Positions 21,380 through 33,900 of a stretch of DNA of 64,000 bases are shown here, piece after piece (the stretch's first letter is position 1; each line of letters opens with the position of its first letter). Source of the stretch: Alligator mississippiensis (lineage: Eukaryota; Chordata; Crocodylia; Alligatoridae); contig NW_026775408.1 of assembly GCF_030867095.1 (NCBI RefSeq), positions 62,001 to 126,000 of the forward strand. The letters are read 5' to 3'. Made by a program: the position numbers and the translations under genes. The notes below the pieces were generated by a model. It was not told the origin of the DNA and searched no databases. It saw only the letters and a program-made list of their open reading frames with translations.

Positions 21380-22104
21380 AGTAAGCTGCATATGAGTCTA
21401 CAGTGTGCCCTTGTTATGAAGAAGGCTAACGACATACTGGGCTGCATTAGTAGGAACATTGCCAGCAGACCGAGGGAAGTGATTCTTCCTCTCTGTTCAG
21501 CACTGGTGGGCCCAGATCTAGGGTACTGCGTACAGTTTTTTTGGACACAGATTACTGTGTCCAGCATATTTGTAGATGACACCAAGCTGGGTGGAGCTGC
21601 AGACATTTTGGAGGGTAGGATTTGGATTTAGGGTGACCTTGATAAACTAGTGAAATGGTCCAAAATTGGGGTGGAAAAATAGCATACACAAGGAGGAATG
21701 ACTTATTCGGCTGTAGTCCTGCAGAAAAGGATCTGGGGGTTACAGTGGACAATAAACTGAATATGTGTTAACACTGCTCTTTTGGGGGGAAAAAAAACAA
21801 CAAACAAACCATATAACATATTATGCTGTGTTGATAGGACTTGCTTGAAAGCCAAGGAAAGTGATTTTTCCACTCCATTCAGCACTGGTAAGGCTTCACC
21901 TCTAGTACTGTGTCCAGTTTTCAGCACTGCACTTCCAGGGAGACACGGGCAAATTTGAAAAGGTCCAGCAGAGCACCACAAAATTGATTAGAGGTCTATG
22001 AAAGATGACTTACAAGGAAAGATTGGAAGAACTGGGATTATGTAGTCTGGAGAAGTGAAGACTGAGGGGGGGATTTCAGAACTAACTTCAAATTGTTGGA
22101 GGGT

Positions 22105-23880
22105 GATTATTAAGGATCATAGGAAAGTAGGGTTGGAGGGACCTTATGAGGTCATTCCTGATCAAGGCAGGATCATCCCTAACAGGGCTGTGCAAAGCTT
22201 CGGCTCACGATTTGGATTCAGAGATGATTTGGATGATTTGGAGGCTGAATCTATTAATCTGAATCAAATTGCTGGAAGCTTTAGGCTTTTCGAATCGATT
22301 CGGAGCTTCCGTATCACTTTGGAAAAGATTTGGAGCTGATCTGGCCATAGAATATAATGGGGAATCAATGAAATATCTATATCTTTGCTGTTTTTTGTCT
22401 GATTTGGATCAAACTTGCAGGGATGGTAGCCTATGCTGAGAGCATGAAGCTTGCCAAGTTTCAAGAAGATTGGTGCAGGGGTTTGGGGGGAACTGCACCC
22501 CAAATTCCTAAAAGCAAAACTCATGTCATGTGTATGTGTTACACCACGGGGGGGGTGGTGGTGAAAACTGCAAGGATGGCAGTCCCTGGTGAGGCCACAA
22601 AGCTTGCCAAGTTTCAAGGAGATAAGTGCAGGGGTTTGGGAGGAACTGCACCCCAAGCTGCAGACAAGCAAAACTCGTGACATGGGTGACACTGCGTGTG
22701 TTAAGGCACAGCAGGGTGAAAGCTGCAGGGATGGTGGGCCCTGCTGCAGCCAGGAAGCCTGCCAGCTGTCAAGGAGATGGGTGCAGGGCTTCTGGATTCT
22801 GGGGCCCTGCACCTCTAGCTGCTGACAGGCAAAACTTGTGCCATGGGTACTCTAAACATAAGCTATCACTCCTGCACGTTTCATCTAAATCAGACTAAAA
22901 ACAATAGAGTTATAGATATTTCATTGATTCCCCATTATAACCTATGGCTGGATATCCAAGGCAGCTCTGAAGCTTTGGAGCTGCTTCGGCCAGATTAAAG
23001 GGGAAACCTAGTCTGGAGCTCTGGATCAGATCCCAGGCATCCGAAGCGGCTGGGTCCGAAGCTGGATCTAATAGCTGCCTACTTGCACAGGCCTACTGAC
23101 TAAACCATATCAGCCAAATGTCTGTCCAAACTGCACTTGACAATTTCCAGGAATGGAGACTCCACTTCTCCAGGGGGCCTGTTCCCTGCTTGACCATCCT
23201 CAGAGTCAGAAAGTTCCTTCTAATCCCCAATTAAATTTCCTCTGCTGCAGCTTGAGGCTATTGCTTCTAGTCTGTCCCCTCCAGCCACAGGGAAAAGGCT
23301 ATCTCCATTCTCTTTATAATCTCCCTTCAGGTTGCTATCAAATCTCCCTTCAGTTGTCTCTTCTCCAGACTAAATAACTCTAGTTCTCCAAGCCTTTCTT
23401 CAAAGTCAAGCGTTCCAGACCTTTAATCATTTTGGTGTTCTCCGCTGGACTTTTCAATCAGCTACAACCTTTCTTGAAGTGCAATGCCCAAAACTGAGAA
23501 CAGAACTCCAGGTGAGTTTTCATGGGTGCTGAACAAGCTGGAAAAATCAGTTCCTTTGGTTTCAGAGATATTGCTGTTAATACAACCCAGAATGCTCTTG
23601 GCCTTTATTTCTTTTTTTAACAACAGGAGCACATTGCTGGTTTGTATTCAGCTTATGTTCCACTATAACCCCCATGTTCTTCTCTGCACTCTTGTAACTG
23701 AGCCAAGCATTCCCCAGTGTGGATGTGTTTATACAATAATGCCTTCCCAAGTGCAGGACCTGGCACTTGTCCTTGTTAAATTGCACCAGATTGATTTTGG
23801 ACCATTTCTCCAGTTTATCTAGGTCATTATGGATCCTAGTACTCCCTTCCAGAAGGTCTCCTACTTCACCCAAGCTGGTA
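22105..23880 (-). mobile_element. Old CR1, minus strand, inserted in a plus-strand CR1
   Basis: The minus strand encodes NLVQFNKDKCQVLHLG and GVIVEHKLNTNQQC at 23577-23873, then a CR1 3' end reaching 22110 (GTTGGAGGGACC on plus). It is split by the hAT element at 22183-23095. Confidence 0.75.
22183..23095. mobile_element. hAT-like non-autonomous element, 913 bp
   Basis: Ends are CAGGGCTGTGCAAAG and CTTGCACAGGCCTA. The interior contains three diverged tandem units built around CAAGTTTCAAGGAGAT (about 22455, 22608 and 22760). The 8-bp flanks are decayed (ATCCCTAA and CTGACTAA). Confidence 0.7.
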
Positions 23881-24541
23881 TCAATCTGAAAAAAGAGTAT
23901 GGTAATGAATTATTATCTGTGGCTGCAGGGAAGTGGACAAGGAGCAATGTTCTTAAATTCCAGCAAGGGAAATTTAAATTGGAAATTAGGAAGAACTTTT
24001 TCACCAACAGGGTGTTTCAGCACAGGATGAGGTTACCTAGCAAGGTTGTAAAATCTTCACATTTGGAAGTTCTTAACAGCAGGTTAGACAAACACTTCCC
24101 TGGGACAGAGTAGTCAGGGGTGATCCTGTGCTGATCAGCGGGATGGTCTCTTCCACCTTTACTTATCTCGGAAACAAGTTTGGGGCAAATTTGAAAACTT
24201 AGGAATGGTAGCAGAGGCTTTGTGGAGCTGCAATCACTTTGCTTATCTCTGCTGAAGTCCTGACTTCTCCTAGACCCTTCCTGCCAAGCTGAAAGTCATA
24301 AATGTGAGGGGGTGGTAGGGAAATGGCATCTAAGAGCACAGGCTCAGCACTTTGGGGCTTCAGAGGAGCCAGCATCAGCAGGATTTCTGTGCCAAAGCTG
24401 CCTAAGATGCTTAACCATGTGTCCTGCAGCCATCCATGATGTTTGTCTTGGCACCTGGCTGGTGGAGGTTGGGTCTTCTATGCAAAGCAGTGTTTCTAGT
24501 TGTGAATGATTTAAGGGAAGACAGAGATTTGTGCCTGTTTT

Positions 24542-24547
24542 TTTATT
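24542..24547 (-). terminator. Likely CYP2 poly(A) signal
   Basis: AATAAA on the minus strand, 200 nt after the stop codon. Confidence 0.55.
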
Positions 24548-24746
24548 CTAATGAAAAATGCACAGCACATTTATAATGGTGGAATTTCACTAAGGTCACT
24601 GGCATCCATGGGGCTGTGAACTAGTATGAGAGGGATCAAGCAAAGACTAGCAAAGCATTGCTCAAACTACAGCCAAAGGCCTGTGCAAAGCTGTGTGGGA
24701 AGGACAGAAGATACACAGATAAGATAGGCATGCCAGAAAAGGAACC

Positions 24747-24934
24747 CTAAGCCCGTGCTGCCACACAGATCTTATGGGGCATGGGCCCTGAAGTCAGCCC
24801 AACTGCAGGGGTGAGGTCCAGGTCGGAGCTGGAAACACCAGGAGCAGGGTGCCAATTGAACCTCTGCAGGAGGCTTGTGAAGAAGAGGAAGAGCTCCATT
24901 TTGGCAAGAGTCTCGCCCACACACATCCTCCGAC
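24747..24934 (-). CDS. CYP2 exon 9 with stop
   Basis: It completes the haem signature with [17 protein letters not shown] (Cys439) and ends HKICVAARA and TAG. The acceptor is TTTAAAG. Confidence 0.95.
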
Positions 24935-27900
24935 CTTTAAAAAAAGGCATGACAAACATCAACATTTCAGGACCAGTGGCTGCTTTAACTATAGAAAGGA
25001 CCTATTGACACAGGGCGGCTTCTCTTCTGATGTAACGATTCGGAACAGAAGCATCTCTTTGTGAGAGGTTTCGTGGCATGGGGAGTGCTGTGGCAGGGTG
25101 GCTAATGCAGCCTGCTATGGTCCCAGGGGAATGTGGTCAGGTTTTCTGGACTCATGCTAAAGGCGGCTCCCAGATGCTCTAGCTAAACATGAATAGCTAG
25201 TCATTCAGCCCCGGGGAAGTCAAAGCTGGCCCGATAAAGTGATGGCCACATCAAACCCTTAGATAGATACCACTGGCTACTGAAAATGCGCCCCTTAATC
25301 CTACTAGCTAAAAGGACCACTTGAGTTGGATGGCCTTTCCTTTCATAAGGGGGTGGAGCTGAGAGCAGGGCGTTTTCCTAAAAATGTTCCAGTTTGTAAA
25401 GAAAATTACAAATATCTTAGGAGCATTTAAAAAGAGAGTAAATTTGTCCTATGGAATGGTGATGGTACAATCATAGATGTACTTTACATATTATTTTAAT
25501 TAATCCACATATATTTATATTCTGAAAAGTCTTATGCATAAAACCAATTTGAAAGTTTTGAAGTTTTTGTTTCTCAGCAACACCTTCATTTTTTTTTGTT
25601 TCGCATTTATACTTTTCAATTTGTTCTTGTTTCTTCTTTCATTTCCACCTCTGATCTGGCTGGGTTTTTTTCATCAATTGACCTGACAGATCACAGCATG
25701 ACTAGATTTAAACTGAATTTTTTAAATGAGCATCTGAGTCTACATGTGAAAAAATACATTTAAAAGACCAAATTAAAAAAAAAAAAACAACACTCAGTCT
25801 ATTTAAAACTTTAAAAAGTCTTTCTATATCAAGGAAGAATCTACTTTCCAAACTTTTGTATATATTTGTAAAATTTTTTGCTCAGCTTTAAAAGCTACAT
25901 CTTAACTGATTTGAGTGCACATCACCGAGGGTTGATGCCCTGTGATTGTGAGCAATGTATTTCAACAGGTAAGCTGCCATGACCTGTGTAATTTCCACCT
26001 TCTGAGTTGACATTTGATGTGGTCTCCTCAGGCTCTGGTTCAGGACAGAAGTTAACAATAAAGAACTGATTTCAGCCCCTTCAAGTCAAATGATGCTTTG
26101 CTTAATTGGCGTTATACAATGCATTGTAGTAGCTTAATACCAAGAGGACAAAGACATTGCTCATAGAAGCAAGATCCTTATTGTAGTGGAATGAGAAATA
26201 CCCAAATTGGGTTACTATTGGTGAATACATGCTCTCTGGAGGCTTATATTTAGGCTTATATTTAGAGTCAGGCTTATTCTATATTTATATACAGGCTTAT
26301 ATTTAGAGTCAGGGTCAAAGGTCTTCCCAGCTTACTAGACCATTGGGCTAGCAGATTTGATGCATGTGTGTTTCCAAAGCTGACAACACACGAAAAAGTG
26401 ATGTGGCCAGAGCCACATTTTTCCACCTAATCCCCTGTCCAAAGGGCCAATGTCTCATTTATAGACAGGCATTAAAGGAGGAAACCCACGGAAAATATCT
26501 TGAGTGAAGTGCATGCTTATCCCTCTAGACTTGTAGCCAGAAAGTTTAACAACTTCCCACTCCAGCCCCTTCCATGAATGGGGGAATTGTTAAATTCCAG
26601 AGGAAAAAAATGAGAGGGTATGAGGTTTAAAATGGAAAGAAACACTAGGTTATGGCATAATATGCTGGATCCTAGCTCTCTCCCTCTCACAACAATAAAT
26701 AGAAAACAGAAGGTACCTGCTGAAAAAGGCATGAAGGCCTTGTTCTTCACAAACTTTCCTTCAGCATCAAGAAAATGCTCAGGATAGAAAGCATCTGGCT
26801 TCTCCCACTGGGATTTGTCTTTCAGCACAGAGGCCAGCAAGGGGATGATGTAAGTTCCCTGAAAATCACAACTGAGGAGTTATCCTATGGAGGAATATGG
26901 TCTCTTGGCCACTGCTATAGGAATAGGCATTGACAAGTACAACATACACAGCTTGTTAATAAGGCCATTGCAAATACTGTCCTGGGTCTGCGGATCCACT
27001 CTGATTTAACGCAACTAACCAAGACTGGAGCTAGAGCTCACAGGAGAAGACTGAAGGAAAAGAGGGCTGCCAACAGCTCACCTTTGGAATGAAGTAGCCT
27101 TTGAGAGTGACATCCATGGTAGTTGCATGAGGCAAGTCCATTGGCAGGATGTTAGCAAACCTCTGAATTTCATGGACAACTGCAACTGTGTAGGGCATCT
27201 TACTTCGATGTTCTATTCGTGGAGGGTTTGAACCTAGCACTTTCTCAATCTCCTCTTGGACTTTTTCTGCAAAAATTGTATATGAGGAGACCAACATTCA
27301 CTAATGATGGAAAAGTATGGGACTTTTCTGCTACAAAAGATACAGAACCGTATGTAAAAATGATATGGTACAGTCTCAGAAATCTCTCTTTCCAGATATA
27401 AGTGGGATGCTGACAATAGTTGACCTTAACATATTTGCTCAGCACTATTAAAAGTGAATTGAGAGCTTTTAGAAGTGCAAAGGAAACCCATATTCTCATT
27501 GAAGTGCCACGTAGGCCTTCTGAGCACTTACAACCAAGTAGTGGTAACAGATGAAACTTGTGCACCCTCTTGCCACGAATAGAAGCAGCATTTTTGTACA
27601 TGGTGAAATTTGGACATTCTCCTTCTGGCGAGAATGGCACCTGCAGGGAGAACAGGGGTTGACTTCTCCAATGTGTTCTCTGGTGAACATGCTGAATTCT
27701 GCTAAGTTGCAAATTTCTAGCACAAGACAAAAGCATGGCCAGTGACTAGAACAGAGCAGCTCCAGGCTTGCATCGGTGTATCTGAGATTGGAATCTGGCT
27801 GCAAAGAAATGAATGCATAAACCCACTCCTAAACTGATGTTTCGTGTCCCTCTCTGTACATGATTCAGAGAAAAAAGGAGCCATAATGGCTCCCTGATGG

Positions 27901-30900
27901 AGAACCTGACTATTTTAGCTGAAGCCAAAGCACTTTAGGATTTAGCTGTGGGATTCCCCAGTGCAGGGAGGTCCCAGGGACGGCGGGGGAAGATGCATAC
28001 TCATTATTTCATTGGGATCCTTCCTGTGGGATCCCCCAGGGCTCCATTTTGTTGCCTTTCCTGTTCAACATATATATGAGGTCACTGGGTGAGATTATGC
28101 AGGCATTTGGAGTGAAGCACCATCAGCATGCTGATGACCTGGGCCATGCGGTGTCAGTCTCAGTCTTTTCCTAGAGCATGGTTGCAGTTGGAGATTGGAT
28201 GAGGTTGAACCAATTACAGGTACTCCTCACTTAACGTTGTCCCCGTTAACGTTGTTTTGTTATTACATCGCTGATCTATTAGGGAACATACTTGTTTAAA
28301 GTCTTGCAACATTCAGTTATAACATTGTTTGGCTGCCACCTGCTAGTAGGTAACTACTGTGACATAACTGGATTTGTTTAACATCGTTTGGCTTAAAGTT
28401 GCATTTTTCAAGAATTTAACTATGACGTTAAGCGAGGAGTAGCTGGAAAGCTGAATCCAGGCAAGACAGAGATGATTGTGGTGGGAAGACTTCTTGATCT
28501 GGGCAGGGCAGGATTGGGACACCTGTTATTGATGGTATTTAGCCTTCTCTTTTCACTCAGGTTCATAGCCTTCAGGGGTGGCTCTTGAATCCCCTGCTGC
28601 AGATGCAGCAGTGGCAAGAAACACCAGCTACCTCTGCTGAGCTGGCTGAGACCCTTTATTTAAATATTGATCGTGGTAACTATCATCCATACTTTGTTGA
28701 CCTCAAGGCTAGACTACTGCATTATGGTCTACAGGGGGGCTACCCTTGATGACTGAAGTTGCAGCTGCTGCAGAATAAGGCAGACTGCCTTCTGACATGG
28801 GTTAGTCACCCAGCGTTGCCAAGTCAAGAAATATTTTTTTACTGACAACCAATCTTTTTTACGCTGACTTTTTTTTACAGGTGTATGTTTTATATAATGT
28901 CAACAGTTACCATTCCTCTATTTGTCCTGCTTGCTGCCTCAGACTGCCATGGGCCACGTAGCCCAGTTTACCTTCAAGGCTAGCAGCTGTAGCACTGTAC
29001 TTAGACTCTTGTGGCCCTGGGTGAACTTTTAGTATCAGCCCCCCTTTTGCCAGAGATAATGATTTTTTTTTTTTTTTACAGACTTTAAAGACAAGCCGGT
29101 CTCCAAGCTTGTTCTGTTCATAGCTTTCCTCCTGCTTTCATATTGTTCCCTCACAGTTTGCTCCCCTTTCCAGTCTTTCCCTTGGGGTTTTAAGCTTCCT
29201 CATTACCTGAATGTCCCCCAGCTGGGCTTCCTCCAGAGGGCTGAGGGTGCCCCAGGGCCAGATCACCCTGTAACAGGCATCTCATCAATCTAACAAACCA
29301 ATAAATAGGGAGAATCTGTGTAGTGTTGGCCACCATGAGGTCTGTCAAAAAAGCACTTACGCTGAATTTTAGGGTACTTCGTCATTAGCAGAATGCCCCA
29401 GCGCAGCGTGGAGGACGTGGTGTCCATACCAGCAGAAAACAAATTACTTATGAGGCTTTTGAAATTGTCAGTGTTGAAATAACTTTTGGTGTCACTTTTC
29501 TCCTGGGGAAAGAAGGAAAAAATATTAAAACTAAAAGATCTCCAGTGAGGTAATAAGTATTTACTAAGTAAAATCTGTACTGAAGTGCTAAAGGGAACTG
29601 GAAAGTCTCTGATCCGTTGCATTTGGAAACCTATCAGTCATCAATCGCCTGAACGGGACAGTTAAGGCACTGACGGAGACACAGACACCATTCCTGGCTA
29701 TTGCTTTATGAGGGCTTCTGTGCCTGCATATGAAACCAGGAAGCACGAAATACAGCCTGCGCAAGCACTGGGAACCCGACCTAAAGAAAGACCAAAGGGA
29801 AAGAGCACTTTAGGCCGAGGAATGATGGAGATGGGCTCAGAGCTACAAGCAAAGAGACCTTCTCTGGGTTTTTTTTCATCTCTGTTGTAATCAGGAAAAT
29901 AGGATTGTGCACAGTGCCTGCAAGTAACCAAAGCTGAGTCAGTGTTACTGTGACTCCATCCTCAAAGTATCTTCTTTTCTGAAATGACTCTCAAGGCCCT
30001 GAACTTTGGGTAATGCCTTGATTACAAAAGAGCCAAGAGCAGCAAGCTATCTGCACAGTTCGGCTACTTTGTTAGGCATGTACTTTGCCAGCGCTACGCT
30101 TCTGTGCAGTATGTTTTTACCTCCACTATGCAAAAAGGAAACAAGCAAGTCTGTAGAAATGTAGAGACTCTGTTACCTCCTGCTGCCTTATGAGGAACGC
30201 ATCAATAAGACTTCGCTGGTCATTTCTGTCCAGGGTTTCGAGGTGTTTTGTGAAAGCAACCTCTGTAAAAGCATACAACTCATCTCTGTTTTGGAGAAGA
30301 GTCTTGTGACCCTTCAGGAGAAAGCCAAGTGTTGGGAATAGATTATAGATCTAAAAACCAAAGGAAGTCAGAGACAGCAAAAATAAGTACTGAGAATACT
30401 TAACAAGAGGGTAACACATGCAGGTCAAAGGTCTGAAAAAACTTTACTAAAACATGTGAGAAGAATCTCCCACATGGGCTGCAGCTCCACGTGCCAGAGA
30501 GCCCGGGAGTAGCCTAGGGCACGTGCTCAGGACTGTTCTGAGGCAACGACATCACCGTATTTCCAGGATTTGGTGCTTGCTGAGCAGGAGTGAGTGTTTG
30601 GTGTGCACGTCCCAGTGGGCATCCCAGGTTAGGTGCAGAGGCTGTGTAAGCAGATCCACTCCTGTGCTGCTGGCTGGAGTTAGTTGAATCTTTAGGTGTC
30701 AAGTTTAAGATAAAATTCTTAATCTCATTTCATTCTTTCAAGGACTTGGAGAAGAGCCCTTGATGCCTGAAAGTCAAGAGATCTCCTGATGCCAAGAGAT
30801 CTTCCAACTATACAGTTGGTCCAGTAAAATATACCACAATGAATCCTGCCCCCCTGATCACTTCTCAACACACTCCACCAGGAGCAGCTAACAGAAATCT

Positions 30901-33900
30901 AAGTTCAGTGCCACAAAATCAGGGCTCGTGTGCCATAGCATTGTGATCTCTTGTCAGAGATACCTGGGAAGGATCCAAATTTATTGGGACGTAACTTAGC
31001 CATTGTGAGATACCATGTCATGTATCTGAGGGTGAGGGAATACCTCTTTGGTGCCCATGGTGCTTGAATGCAGTAAGCGACATGGGAAGAGCAGACAGAA
31101 GATGTGGCGGGTTCCCAGACAGGACCAGTTAAGAGCAACCAGGTATGTTATGGAGCAGGGGAGTCAGACTCATTGGCCCTGCATGATGGACCCTGCAAGA
31201 TGTGCAGCTTCTCACAGCCCAGATCTGGACCGCAGGGCTTCCTGTGGGCTGGACAACCCATGAGCAGCCCCCTTGGCAATGTGAATCCGCACAGGGAGCT
31301 AAGACCACTGCTGATCATCTCCCTCTTTTCCCCTGTCACCAATCTTAGTTGCCAAGGGAAACTAAAATCCCTGATTTTGGTGGTGGGTGAAGGGATAGGG
31401 GAAGGTGAGTGTCAAACAAACTTGATCTTCTTTGACAAAGTAACTAGCTGAGTGGATGGAGGGAATGCAATAAGTGTAGTGAAAACACCGATTAATATCT
31501 GGTATCCAGGTTGTTGCCGTATTGGTCTAGAGGAAAAGGCAATCAGGTCTCATAATAGAGGTGATCTCTTTTATTAGACCAACAAGATTTTTGCAAAAAA
31601 AAATCTTTAATTCATAGGTTTCATAGGCATTAGGGCTGGAAGGGACCTCGGAAGATCATCGAGTCCAGCCCCCCGCCCAAAGGGCAGGACGTCAGCTGGG
31701 GTCATAGGATCCCAGCAAGATAAGCATCCAGTTTCATCTTGAAGGTGTTCAATGAAGGCGCTTGAACAACCTCCGGTGGCAGGCTGTTCCAGACCTTGGG
31801 GGCTCGGACAGTAAAGAAATTCTTCCTTATGTCCAGCCTGAAACGATCTTGTAGCAGTTTGTGACCATTCGTCCTTGTCATCCCTTGGGGCGCTCTGGTG
31901 AACAAATGTTCCCCCAGATACTGGTGGTCACCCCTGATAAACTTGTAGGTGGCCATCAGATGACCCCTGAGCCTGCGCTTTTCCAGGCTAAAGAGCCCCA
32001 GGGCTCTCAGCCTGTCATCGTAGGGTCTGCTTCCCTGACCTCTGATCATGCGCGTGGCTCTTCTCTGGACTCTCTCAAGCTTCTCCACATCCTTTTTGAA
32101 TTGTGGAGCCCAAAACTGGACACAGTACTCCAGCTGCGGCCTCACTAAGGCCGAGTACAGGGGGAGAATGACGTCCTGGGATTTGCTTGAGAAGCATCTA
32201 TGGATGCAAGCCAGCGTTTTGGTCGCTTTACTAGCCACAGCATCGCACTGCAGGCTCATGTTCATCTTGTGGTCAATGATGACCCCCAAGTCTCTTTCTT
32301 CCATAGTGCTAACCAACATAGCACCGCCGAGCCTATAAGGATGCTGTGGGTTTTTTTTCCCAAGGTGGAGAACCTTGCATTTATCGGCGTTGAACACCAT
32401 CAGATTCTCATCCGCCCACTTGCTGAGCCTGTCCAGGTCAGCCTGGATCATCCGCCTGTCTTCTGGTGTGGATGCTTTGCCCCAAAGTTTGGTGTCATCG
32501 GCGAACTTGGCCAGTCCGCTTCTGACTCCAGTGTCCACATCATTAATGAAGATGTTGAACAGTATGGGTCCAAGGACAGAGCCCTGGGGGACCCCACTGG
32601 TCACAGGACACCACGATGAGTGACTTCTATCAATTACTACCCTCTGGGTCCGACCCCAGAACCAATTTTCCAGCTAGTGGATCGTGTTGGACCCAAGGCG
32701 ACAATTGGCCAGTTTCTCCAAGAGACGATCATGGGACACCAGATCGAAGGCTTTTTTGAAGTCAAGATATATGACATCAATCTCTTCTCCCTTGTCCAGG
32801 TGATAGGTCACCTGGTCGTAGAAGGAAATAAGATTGGTCAAGCAAGACCTACCCGCAACAAACCCGTGCTGGCTATCCCTTAAGATGTTGGCGTCGGCCA
32901 GTCCATTAAGGATGGCCTCCTTAATAAACTTTTCGAAGATCTTCCCCGGGATAGAAGTCAGGCTGATGGGCCTATAGTTAGCCGGATCCACTTTCCTCCC
33001 TTTCTTGAAGATAGGCACCACGTTGGCCTTCTTCCAGTCTTTGGGCACTACACCAGAGCGCCAAGAGTTTTCAAAGATCCGCGCTAGAGGCTGGGCTATG
33101 ATGCTCACCAGTTCCTTGAGTACCCTGGGGTGAAGATTGTCAGGGCCGGCTGACTTGAAGGTATCCAGCTTCTCAAGATGTTCCTTCACAAAGTCAGCAT
33201 TAATGGAGGGCAGGGGATCACCCTCACCCGGACTTCCTGGCCCTGTAGCGGGCACGGGCGTCCCATGGGGCTGATGAAAGACCAACGCAAAGTACCTATT
33301 TAATAGGTTGGCTTTTTCCTGGGCGTCAGTTGTCAGTTGCCCCATCTGGTTCAGCAGGGGTCCAACGATGCCCCTGCTTTTCCTCCGGCTCCCCACATAT
33401 CTGAAAAAGGACTTTTTATTGTCCTTGATGCTCAAAGCTAGCTGGAGTTCAGTTGCAGCCTTGGCTTTCCTAGTCTGCTCCCTACAGGACCGGACCAGTG
33501 CAGAATAATCCTCCTTGGAGGTGACTCCCATCCTCCATCCTTTGTAGGCCTTTCTTTTTAGCCTCAGGAGGTCTGCTAGGTCCCTGGAGAGACCTTGCAA
33601 GCTTTTGGGCACAAACACCCTTCATTGGGCATTGGAGAAAAAATTGTAAAAGTTCTCCTGGGTAGAAATGATTAGTATCTGGTTTAGCAAGGCTTTTGAC
33701 AAAGTCCCACATGACTTTCTCATATACAAATGGGAGAAATGTGGGCTAGCTAAAATGACTACAACATGGATAGACAGGCACAAGCAAGGTGTAATTACAA
33801 ATGGATCCACACAGTCTGCAGTGCAGTGCAGCTGTGCAAAAGGTGAATGTGGCTTTGGGATGCATCAACAGAAGCATTAGGTGCATGACACAGCAGGCAC

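Larger units (their letters stand above)
21380..24170 (+). mobile_element. Old CR1, plus strand, interrupted
   Basis: RT-domain pieces ([29 protein letters not shown]) at 21380-22104 are out of order, so the copy is rearranged. The 3' part resumes at about 23880 with FKLEIRKNFFTNRVFQHRM and ends near 24170. The middle is a minus-strand CR1 (22105-23880). Heavily decayed. Confidence 0.75.

Noticed and set aside
21536-21631. Host gene encoding FVDDTKLGG
   Set aside because: It is the FADD-box region of a decayed CR1.
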